Assembly: GCF_900091605.1 (NCBI RefSeq)
Contig: NZ_FMCQ01000003.1
Span: 122,495 to 186,494, forward strand
DNA length: 64,000 nt
DNA from: Micromonospora tulbaghiae
GTDB lineage: Bacteria; Actinomycetota; Actinomycetes; Mycobacteriales; Micromonosporaceae
Direction of reading: 5' to 3'
The position numbers and the translations under genes are program-made. Positions 15,778 through 26,100 of the stretch are shown here, in pieces (position 1 is the stretch's first letter; every line of letters starts with the position of its first letter). Under the pieces are notes generated by a model. It searched no databases and was not told where the DNA came from. It saw only the letters and a list, made by a program, of their open reading frames with translations.

Positions 15778-18700
15778 ATGACGATGGCGCATGCCCGCAT
15801 CGCGCAGGGCGCCACTCTGGCGATCCTGGCGACGTTACTCTCGGTTGCTTCATCACCACCCACCGCCGCTCATGCTGCGGCTTGTCCGTCCGGAGTGGCC
15901 GCCGAGAGCGAGCCGGCTGCCGAGACCGAGGCGGCGGCACAGCGCCTCGCGAAGCTCTGTGACAAGCCCGTCGAGGTCCTCGCCGAAGCCGACGAGACCA
16001 CCAAGGTCGTCGCCCTGCCCAGCGGTGACTTCTCTCTGGAGACCTACCTCGAGCCGCAGCGCGTCGAGCGAAACGACCGCTGGATCGCGCTTGACACGAA
16101 CCTCGAGCGCGGCGCGGACGGCCGGCTCCGGCCCAGGGCCGCGGCCGACGTGTCGTTCTCGACCGGTGGCACCGGCCCGCTGGCGACCTACCGCGAGGGC
16201 GGCGCCGACTTCACGCTGACCTGGCCCGCGCCGCTGCCAGCCGGCGTCGTCAGCGAGGACTCGGTCACGTACCCGGAGGTCCACCCGGGCGTGGACCTGA
16301 TGGTGCGTGCCGTGCCCGGCGGCTTCTCGCACGTGCTCGTGGTGAAGAGCGCCCAGGCCGCCGCAAACCCCAACGTGCGCGAAACCGCATACGTCATCGG
16401 CGGCTCGGCGACCGTGACCGAGACCAACGACGAGATCGTCGTGAAGGGCCCGGCCGGTGTGATCGCCGGCGCTCCCAAGGCGATGGCCTGGGACTCGACC
16501 CGGCAGGTCCGCGAGCCGCAGACAGCCGCGAACCGTCGGCTGGATCCCGGCGAACCCGCCCCGCTGCGGGTGGCCGAGCCGTCCACCGCCAAGGCGCCGA
16601 GCGAGTTCGCCCGCCGGTCCGATCTGGACGTACGGATTGTCGACAAAAGACTGACGGTCAGCGTCGACGAGGATCTGCTGTCGGCGCAGTCGACGTATCC
16701 CGTCTACATCGACCCGACCTATTCGAAGTACTACGCGAAGTGGATACCGGTCAACGACTCCCGGCCGGACACCAAGTGGGTCTCCGGCGACGCCTGGCCG
16801 CGTGAGGTCATCCGGATCGGGTCCAACTACGACAACTACGGCGACGTGTGGCGCGCGCACATGCAGTTCGACGTCAGCGCGCTCAGGGGCAAGAGGGTCA
16901 TCAATACGCCCAGCGTCGACGCCTACCTGACGCACAGCGCCTGGTGCGCCGGTGAGTCGCTGGCGCTCTGGCAGACCAACGCCATCGACGGCAACACCCC
17001 GACCTGGAACGGCATGAAGGGCAAGTGGCTGCACGGCAAGGCGATCCACACCAAGACGGTCAAGGTGAACAGCGGCTGCAGCGGCCAGAAGCCGGCCTGG
17101 GTCAAGTTCAACGCGAGCGGTGTGAAGACCCACGTGCAGCGGCATGCCGACGAGAACTTCAGCAGCATCACGTTCGGCCTGCGGGTGCCCACGGAGAGCG
17201 GCGGCCACTGGGTCAAGGCCGAGCGCGGCAAGATCAAGCTGATCGTCGAGTATCAGTCGAAGCCGACCTCGCCGGTGCCGGTGCGCACCGCGCCGGGCGG
17301 TAACTGCGCCGCGTCGCCCGGTCCTTGGATCAACGACAGCACCCCGGCCCTGTACGCCACGGCGACCGACGCCGACAACTCGGTGCGGCTCGTCTTCGAC
17401 GTGAACGGCCCGACCGTGCCGGCCGACTACACCTCCGCCGCGGTGGCCTCGGGCAAGGAGGCGTCCTGGACCACCCCGGTGCTCCAGGACGGAAGCTACA
17501 ACTGGAAGGTCTACGCCACCGACGGCACGGACAAGACCGGCTGGAGCAAGACCTGCTACTTCCGGCAGGACCACACCCCGCCCACCCTGCCGGTGATCGC
17601 CCGCAAGGCCGGCACCCCGACGCCCGAGCTGGGCAAGCCGGTGACCCTCACCTTCTCGTCGACCGACGCGCTCTCCGGCGTCGGACGCTTCGACTACGGC
17701 ATCGGCGTCGACGTGCAGTCGTCGAACGTCGCGGCGTCGGCCGGCAATGCGGAGGTCACCTTCACCCCGGACAGCGGCCAGACACAGGTCTACGTGTGGG
17801 CCCGGGACAACGCCCTCAACTACTCGTCGCGGGCGATCTACAACATCTTCACCGGGCGAGTCACACCGGTCGAGCCGATGGCCGTCTGGCGGATGACCGG
17901 CAACCTGCGTGACGACTCCGGCACCACCGACGACGAGGGCAACATCAGGGAGTCGGCCACCGAGAAGGACCTGCGATGGACGGTCTCCGGCACGCCGACG
18001 TACTCGGCGGACCGGCTGAACCACGGCGGCACCGCGCTCAACCTGACCGGCACGGGCTGCGCCACCACCATCCCGGTGGTGCGCAGTGACGCGCCGTTCA
18101 CCGCCGCGGCCTGGGTCAAGCTGACCAGCAAGGCGGCCGGGTCGAACCGCACCGTGCTGGCAATTGCCGGCACCAACGCGCCGGCCTTCACGCTCTCCTA
18201 CCACCAGGCCAGCGACCGCTGGGAGACGGCGATCACCAACGCCGACTCGGAGACGGGGACCTGGACGATTGCCCGAGGGACCACCTCCCCGACGCTGGAC
18301 GGCTGGCAGCATGTGGCGGCCACGGTCGACCCGGCTGGCAAGACGTTGCGGCTCTATGTGGACGGCGCGGTACAGGCGACCACCGCGATCAGCGCTCTGC
18401 CGTGGCGCGGCACCGCCCGCACCCTGGTCGGCTGCGGCGGTTCCGTCGGCGTGACCAATGCGCACCTGATCGGCGCGGTGGACCACGTCGCGGTGTGGAG
18501 CGGCCTGCTCAGCGACGCGCAGATCGCGGCGGCGCGCGACGAGCTGCCGGCCGGTGTCGCTGCGGCCTGGAAGCTGCGCGGCACCGGTGACGACACCAGC
18601 GACCACGGCCACACGCTGACCGTGCCCGCCCCGGCGACGCCGCCGACGCCCGAGCCGACCCCGGAGCCCGAGGTCACCGACGATCCGGCACCCGATCCGG

Positions 18701-20121
18701 GCCCGGGCGGTGGCCCGACCCCGCCGCCGGGCGAGGAGCCGGCGCCCGAGCCGACCGAGACCGGCAACCCGAGCGAGCCGGACCCGACCGGCAGCCCCGA
18801 GGTGCCCGAGGAGCCGTCGCCGGATCCGTCCGAGGAGCCGACTCCGGAGCCGACTCCGGCGCCGACGGTCCCCATGGAGTGGACCGACGACGCGTACGGC
18901 CGGCCGGGCTCCGCCTGGTACGTCAGCGGTGACCGGTGCGCCACCACGCAGCACAGCGTGATCCGCAGCGACGAGTCGTTCACGCTCGCCGTCTGGGCCC
19001 GCCTGGACGACCCGAGCGCGATGAACCAGACGATCATCGGCACCGACGGCAACCGGGTCAGCGGTTTGTTCCTCGGCGCCCGCACGAACGCTTCCGGCGT
19101 ACCGTTCTGGGCGCTCATGATGAAGGCCTCCGACTCCGAGACCTCGACCTCGGAGTGGGCGGGCGGCAGCACCGACGCGTTCGCCGCGACGGTGGGCAAG
19201 TGGACGCACCTGACCGCCACCTACAACGCCACCACCAGGACGATGTCGCTGTTCGTGAACGGCGCGAAGGCGGCGTCCGTGGTGCGGTCGACCGGCGCGA
19301 ACTGGAACGCGTCCGGTGTGCTCAGCCTCGGCTGCGCCAAGTACGCCGGCGCGCGCAACGACTTCTTCCGAGGCGCGATCACCGATGCGAAAGTGTGGCG
19401 CGGCGCGCTCACCGACGCCGCGGCGGCCGCCGTGAAGAACGCCAACCCGCCGGTCAGTGTGCAGGCCTGGTACCCGCTGGAGGGGCCGCGTGCCGAGGAG
19501 CCGACCAACCTGGAAGACCGCTCCGGCAACGCCAGGCACCTCTCGATGGTCTCCGGCGAGCCGCACTGGGAGCAGGACCGGTTCGCCAGCCGTAGCGGCG
19601 CGCTGGGCCTGGCCCTCGACGAGGGCTCGTGCGCCGAGACCGGTGCGCCGGTGATTCAGGCGAACGAGTCGTTCTCGGTCGCAGCCTGGGTATCGCTGGA
19701 CGACCTGACCGGCAACCGCACCTTGCTGTCGCAGTCGGGCAGCGTCAGGCACCGCTTCCTCATCGAGTACGCGGCCAGCGTCGGCCGGTTGCGGGTGGTG
19801 ATGACCGGCGGTGACTCCGCGGACGCGCCGACCGCGGAGGTGCGCTCGCTGGCCGCCCCGGCGGCCGGCGCCTGGACGCACGTGGCGGCGGTCTTCAACG
19901 GGCTGACGAACGAGCTCACGTTCTATGTGAATGGCGAGCCGCAGGGTGAGGGCGCCACGCTGACCGGCTCCCTGTGGCCCGGGTCCTCCCCGCTGCGAGT
20001 CGGTTGTCTCGCCCTGACCGGCGGGACCCGCTCCAACTACCTGGGCGGCATCGTCGACGACGTCCGCGTCTGGACCTCCACGGTCGACCCCGACCTCTTC
20101 GGCACCTTCGCCCACGCCTGA
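15778..20121 (+). CDS. Secreted LamG-domain protein, partner of the RHS toxin
   Basis: 1447-residue exported protein. The signal peptide covers about residues 1-36 (ILATLLSVASSPPTAAHAAA). A beta-rich region to about 310 is followed by a DNRLRE-like carbohydrate-binding domain at about 315-490 and Ig-like stretches at about 490-690. Three LamG/concanavalin-type domains lie at about 700-940, 1035-1225 and 1235-1445, and the first two are joined by a Pro/Glu-rich linker (about 950-1035) that could span the cell wall. The GGGGGAG site supports ATG at 15778 over 15754. The RHS toxin gene starts 13 bp after its stop, so the two are probably co-transcribed. I infer an adhesin or carrier role. Confidence 0.85.
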   Translation: MTMAHARIAQGATLAILATLLSVASSPPTAAHAAACPSGVAAESEPAAETEAAAQRLAKLCDKPVEVLAEADETTKVVALPSGDFSLETYLEPQRVERNDRWIALDTNLERGADGRLRPRAAADVSFSTGGTGPLATYREGGADFTLTWPAPLPAGVVSEDSVTYPEVHPGVDLMVRAVPGGFSHVLVVKSAQAAANPNVRETAYVIGGSATVTETNDEIVVKGPAGVIAGAPKAMAWDSTRQVREPQTAANRRLDPGEPAPLRVAEPSTAKAPSEFARRSDLDVRIVDKRLTVSVDEDLLSAQSTYPVYIDPTYSKYYAKWIPVNDSRPDTKWVSGDAWPREVIRIGSNYDNYGDVWRAHMQFDVSALRGKRVINTPSVDAYLTHSAWCAGESLALWQTNAIDGNTPTWNGMKGKWLHGKAIHTKTVKVNSGCSGQKPAWVKFNASGVKTHVQRHADENFSSITFGLRVPTESGGHWVKAERGKIKLIVEYQSKPTSPVPVRTAPGGNCAASPGPWINDSTPALYATATDADNSVRLVFDVNGPTVPADYTSAAVASGKEASWTTPVLQDGSYNWKVYATDGTDKTGWSKTCYFRQDHTPPTLPVIARKAGTPTPELGKPVTLTFSSTDALSGVGRFDYGIGVDVQSSNVAASAGNAEVTFTPDSGQTQVYVWARDNALNYSSRAIYNIFTGRVTPVEPMAVWRMTGNLRDDSGTTDDEGNIRESATEKDLRWTVSGTPTYSADRLNHGGTALNLTGTGCATTIPVVRSDAPFTAAAWVKLTSKAAGSNRTVLAIAGTNAPAFTLSYHQASDRWETAITNADSETGTWTIARGTTSPTLDGWQHVAATVDPAGKTLRLYVDGAVQATTAISALPWRGTARTLVGCGGSVGVTNAHLIGAVDHVAVWSGLLSDAQIAAARDELPAGVAAAWKLRGTGDDTSDHGHTLTVPAPATPPTPEPTPEPEVTDDPAPDPGPGGGPTPPPGEEPAPEPTETGNPSEPDPTGSPEVPEEPSPDPSEEPTPEPTPAPTVPMEWTDDAYGRPGSAWYVSGDRCATTQHSVIRSDESFTLAVWARLDDPSAMNQTIIGTDGNRVSGLFLGARTNASGVPFWALMMKASDSETSTSEWAGGSTDAFAATVGKWTHLTATYNATTRTMSLFVNGAKAASVVRSTGANWNASGVLSLGCAKYAGARNDFFRGAITDAKVWRGALTDAAAAAVKNANPPVSVQAWYPLEGPRAEEPTNLEDRSGNARHLSMVSGEPHWEQDRFASRSGALGLALDEGSCAETGAPVIQANESFSVAAWVSLDDLTGNRTLLSQSGSVRHRFLIEYAASVGRLRVVMTGGDSADAPTAEVRSLAAPAAGAWTHVAAVFNGLTNELTFYVNGEPQGEGATLTGSLWPGSSPLRVGCLALTGGTRSNYLGGIVDDVRVWTSTVDPDLFGTFAHA

Positions 20122-20134
20122 CCGGAGAACGTTC

Positions 20135-23100
20135 ATGCCTGAGAAAAAGAAGTTCTTCTCATCAGACCGGCGCGGGTTCGCCCTGGCTGCCTCGGCTTTG
20201 ATGCTGACCTCATTCCTGACCTACAACTGGGTCGCCGAGGCGCTGGACGGCGAGCGGGACAGCCAGTCCGTGGCCGCCACCAACTTCGGCACCGTCAAGG
20301 TCGACCCGGTCCCGCTGCCCGCCGACGGCGGCGCCTGGAAGGGGCCGAAGAAGGGCCGCTGGCCCGCCGCCGGCTCCACCGAGATCGTCCTGGCCGGGGC
20401 CGCCGGCCGGGCGGTCGAGGGCAAGGCCGGCTCGATCATGGTGCGGGTCAAGGCCATACCCGGCAAGAAGGCGCCGGACCGGGTGCGGGTCACGTCCCTG
20501 CCCGAGGAGCAGTCCACCAAGCTGGGGTTGAGCGGCCCGGTGCTCGCGGTCGAGGGCGACCAGCCCGGCGACGTGGAGACCGAGGTCGACTTCGACAGCT
20601 TCAGCCAGATGTACGGCGGCGGCTGGGCGGGCCGGCTCAACCTGAGCCGTTTGCCGGCGTGCGCGGCGACGACCCCGCAGAAGGCGGAGTGCCAGGACGC
20701 GGTGCCGCTGAAGACGGCGAAGCAGGCGACGACGCTGGCGGCGCCGATGGCGCTGACGGCGGCGGGGCCGACCATGCTCGCCCTGTCCGCGGACACCGAG
20801 TCCGGTGAGGGCGACTACAAGGCCAGCGACCTGCAGGCGTCCGGCTCGTGGACGGCCGGCGACAGCTCCGGGGCGTTCAACTACTCGAGCGCCATCAACG
20901 TGCCTCCGGCGCCCGGCCCGGTGCCGGCCGTCGCGCTGAACTACTCGTCGCAGATGGTCGACGGCCGGATGGCGGGCAACAACAACCAGGCGTCCTGGGC
21001 CGGCGACGGCTGGGACTACACCCCGGGCTACATCGAGCGCAGCTACGTCACCTGCCAGGACGACGTGGACAAGGTCGCCGGCAAAGACCCGAACAACAAG
21101 GACAAGAAGACTCTCGACCAGTGCTGGAAGGACAAGTCGCCGAACATCACCGTCTCGCTGAGCGGAACGAACACGGCGCTGGTCAAGGACGACGCGACGG
21201 ACACCTGGCGGCCCGCCGCGGACGCCAACTGGAAGGTCGAGCTGGAGGGCTCGCCCGCCAAGAAGGGCACCGCGACCACCGAGCGGTGGATCATCACGAC
21301 CCCGGACGGCACCCGTAACTTCTTCGCCGCCGAGGTCGCCACGTCCAACTCGCGGTGGTCGGTGCCGGTCTTCGGCAACCACGACGGCGAGGACTGCCAC
21401 GCCGACGCGTTCAAGGACTCGTCCTGTCAGCAGGTCTGGCGCTGGCTGCTGGACAAGCAGATCGACGTCCACGGCAACATGACCCGCTACTTCTACAAGA
21501 AGGAGACCGGGCACTACGGCGCGGCCGGCGACAAGAGCAACCGCGTCTCGTTCGACCGCGGCGGCAACCTCGAGCGCATCGAGTACGGCCTGCACACGGC
21601 GTACCCGGACGTCGCGGCCACCGGCCGGGTCATTTTCAGCACAGCGGACCGGTGCTTTGCGACCGAGTGCTACTCCGACGGCAAGCCGGTCACCGCGAAC
21701 TGGCCCGACGTGCCGTGGGACAAGGAGTGCACCGCCGAGCCGTGCACCGACAAGCTCGCGCCGGTCTTCTACTCCATCAAGCGGCTCGCCAAGATCACCA
21801 CTCAGATCCGCACGAGCGCGACCGGGTTCGACCCGGTCGAGTCATGGACGCTCGACCAGGAGTTCAAGGCGCCCAAGGCGGCGCGCTCCGCGTCGCTGTG
21901 GCTCAAGTCGATCACGCACGCCGGGCACGTCGGTGGCACCGTCACCGACCCGCCGGTGGTGTTCACCGGCGTCGAGTTGGCCAACCAGGTCAACGCGATC
22001 GCCGGCACCGAGTTCTTCTCCCGCTGGCGGATCCAGAACGTCCGCACCGAGTCCGGCGCGGACATTTTCGTCAGCTACTCGGATGCCGACTGCGACGCGA
22101 ACGACCTGCCGGCCGTGGAAAACAACAGCCGGCTCTGCTACCCGGTGTACTGGACGCCGGACGGCTACTGGGACCCGACCAGGGATTGGTTCCGCAAGTA
22201 CGTGGTCAAGGAGGTCACCACGTACGAGAACACCGCCGGCCAGCCGCCGGTGACCACCCGCTACGCGTACTCGAACGAGGGCACCAATACCAACGTGCTC
22301 TGGGGCTGGGACGACGGCGAGTTCACCAAGAAGAAGCACCGCACGTACGGTCAGTGGCGCGGCTACTCCCGGGTGACCGCCACGGTCGGCGGCACGCAGG
22401 CTCCGCTGGTCACCCGCAAGCAGTTCTTCCGTGGCCTCGACGACCAGCCACTGCCCGGCGACAAGACCCGCAGCGTGCAGGTCATCGACTCGGCCGGCAC
22501 CAGCTACACCGACCAGCCCGCGCTCGCCGGCTCTACGCTCGAGGTGGCCTCGCTCGACGGCACCGCGGTCGTCGAATCGTCGATCACGTCGTACTGGGTC
22601 AAGCAGACCGCGACCCGCACGCGTACCGGCGGATCAGACCGGGCGTACAAGATCGCCCCGTCGGTGAAGAAGGAGCGCCGGCTGCTCGCCCCCGGCACCT
22701 GGGAGCAGACCGAGACCCGGACGACGTACGACGACGAGGGCTACGCCGAGGTTGCGTACGAACTCGGCGACACAAGCAAGACCGGCGACGAGTCGTGCAC
22801 CCGTAACACGTACGTGCAGAACGAAGCCCTGTGGTTGCGCGGGCTGGTGTCGCGGAGCGAGACCGTGTCCAAGGCCTGTGGCGCGACCGTGTCCCGGCCG
22901 GCCGACATCGTCGCCGACGTCAAGACCTACTACGACGGGTCGGACACACACGGCGCGGTGCCCAGCAAGGGCAAGGCGACCCGAGTCGACACGCTCGACG
23001 AGTGGATGAACGGCGCGCCGAAGTACACGGTGACCACGCGGGCGGCCTTCGACGCGCTGGGTCGGCCGACCAGCAACACCGACTCGCTCGGCAAGACCAG

Positions 23101-26100
23101 CAAGACGTACTACACCCCGGCGGGTCCGGGCCCGGTCACCCAGACCCGGACGCGCAACGCACTCGAACACGAGGTGATCACCGACCAGAACCCGGCGTGG
23201 GCCACGCCCACCTCGATCCTGGACGCCAACAAGAAGCGCACCGACCTGGAGCACGACCCGATGGGCCGGCTGGCGAAGGTCTGGCTGCCCGGCCGAGCCA
23301 AGACCGTCACGCCGAACCTGGAGTTCTCATACCTGGTCCGCAACAACGGGCCGCTGGTGGTGACCACCAAGCGGCTCGGCCCGAACAACAACCAGATCAG
23401 CGAGGTCGGCCTGTTCGACTCGCTCTACCGGTCGGTGCAGGTTCAGGAGGACGCGCAGAAGGACAAGGACGGCAAGGACGCCCGCCTGGTCACCGGCACC
23501 GGCTACAACGACCGCGGTCAGGTCGAGTACAAGTCGGACGGCAACTACGCCCTCGGCAGGCCGGGCCCCGGACTGGTGAACATCACACCGGGCGAGGACC
23601 GCAGCCGGACCGTGTCGACCTACGACCGGCTGGGCCGCGTCGTGGAGGAGGCGCTCTGGTCGCACAATGTCCGCAAGTGGGGCACCACCACGGCGTACGG
23701 CGGAAGCTCGCTGGGCTGGCAGGTGGCCGTCACACCGCCGAAGGGCGGCACCGCGACCGCGACCATCGAGAACGTCGACGGCGACGTCATCGAGGAGCGG
23801 GAGTTCCACGGGCCCAAGCCGGAGGGTCCGTTCGACAAGACGTCGTACACGTACACGCCGCGCGGCGACGTCGAGACCGTGGTGAAGGGGGCCCTCACCT
23901 GGCGGTACGAGTACGACCTGCGCGGTCGTGAGATCAAGACGGTCGACCCGGACAAGGGCACCACGGTGCTCGAGTACAACAACGGTGACGACGTCACCAA
24001 GTCGACCGACGCCGAGGGCGACGTGGTCTCGACCACCTACGACGAGCTGGGCCGGCAGAAGCAGCGCCTGTTCAACGGCGTCAAGGCGGCGGAGTGGACC
24101 TACGACACCGTCGCGAAGGGACACCTCAGCAAGTCGACGTCGATCGTCGACGGGCACTCCTTCACCAAGGAGATCTTCGAGTACAGCGACGCGTACCAGG
24201 TCGTCGACGAGGAGGTCGCCATCCCGGCGATGCCGGGGCTGACAGGGCTCGCCGGCACCTACGTCGCGACGTACACGTACACCGCGAACGGCCTGCCGTT
24301 GCGTTCCAGCTTGCCGAAGATCGGCCCGATGGAGAAGGAGGGCCTGACTCGCACGTACGACGACCTCGGCAACGTGGTCAAGCTGGCGGGCACCTCCTCG
24401 CCGTCCGGCACCGCCCGCACGTACGTCGACCGGACGACCTACTCGCCGTACGGCGAGGTGCTCAACCGCTGGCTCGGAACGCCGGTCGGGGACAAGCCGC
24501 AGGCGTACCAGAACTACGTCTACGACGACGCCACCCGACGGCTGTCGGAGTTCCGGTTCGACCGCGACGGCAGCGTGCCGAACGTGGCCACGGTTGCGTA
24601 CGACTACGACGAGGTCGGAAACGTCCGTTCGATCGCCAACCGGCCCGTGGACGCGGACAAGAGCCCGCGCTCGGGTGAGGAAGACGTCCAGTGCTTCACC
24701 TACGACCACCTGCGTCGCCTGACGGAGGCCTGGACACAGGTGGCCACCGAGTGCGCCGGCCCGACTGCCGCGGGTGGCAAGGCGCCGTACTGGAAGACCT
24801 GGGCGTTCGACGAACACGGGTCGCGGACCACCACCAGCAACAAGCTCACCGGTAAGACCTCGATCTACGGGTACGCGGCCGGTGCGCAGCCGCACGGCGT
24901 GCGCACCATTGCGACCGGTGAGCAGGTCGACCACTACGACTGGGACAAGCGGGGCAACCTGAAGTACCGCAAGGTGGGCGACCGCACCGAGACGTTCCAG
25001 TGGAGTCCGCACGGCAAGCTGACCAAGATCAGCGGGCCCGAGGGCGACACCACGATGGTGTACGACGTCGACGGCAACCGCATCGCGCGGATCGACTCGA
25101 CGGGGGCGGCCACCGCCTTCCTGTTCGGCAACGAGTACACCTCGTCGCCGACGAACACCAGCGCCACGCGGTACTACGAGCACGCCGGTGACACGATCGC
25201 GTCACGGACCGACACCACCAGCCGCAAGGGCGACATCATCTGGCTGGCGTCGGACGCCCAGGACTCCGCGACCTGGGCGGTCAACTCGGTCACCCGGGCC
25301 GCGACGATCAAGTACAACGACCCGTACGGCAACCCGCGCGACGGATCGCCGACCCCGCAGTGGCCCTCGGGTCAGCGCGGGTTCGTGGGCGGCATCAACG
25401 ATCCCACCGGACTGACCCTGCTCGGCGCCCGGTACTACGACCCGAAAACCGGCGCGTTCATCTCGGTCGACCCCGAGATCGACGAGCACGACCCGCAACG
25501 GCTTCACCCGTACGCGTACTCGAACAACAACCCGACGACGTTCTCCGACCCGGACGGCCTGTTCTGGGGTTCCATCAAAAATGGCATCCAGAAGACGGCC
25601 AGTGCGGTGGCGAACGGCGCCAAGGCGGCCACCAAGGCGGTGGTCGACAACGCCGGCACGATCGCGTCGGTGGCCGGCACCGTGGCGATGGTCGCGGCGG
25701 TGTTGCCCCCGCCCGCGCAGGTGGTCGCCGCGGCGGCCGGTGCGGTTGCGGCCGTCGCCGGGGCGATCGACACGGCCAAGTCCTGTGTGGGTGGTGACGT
25801 CGGCGGCTGCGCGTCGGGCATCGCCGGCATGGTTCCCGGCGTGCGGCAGGCCAAGAACGCCGCACGGGGTATCGGGTCGTTGAAGAATGCCGCGAAGGGC
25901 GCCTTCGCCAAGGGCTGCAACAGCTTCTTGCCCGGTACGCGGGTGCTGATGGCCGACGGCAGCACCAAGCCGATCGAGGACGTCGACGTTGACGACCAGG
26001 TCGTCGCGCGGGACCCGGAGACCGGTGAGGATGGCATCCGCCCCGTCACGTCGCTGATCACGGGCACCGGTGAGAAGCAGCTCGTGAAGATCACCATCGA

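Noticed and set aside
15853..20136. 1427-residue minus-strand frame opposite the LamG gene
   Set aside because: Shadow frame in GC-rich DNA; its residues (repeated VDR, RGR and GAG) do not form a protein-like pattern, while the plus frame has clear domains.
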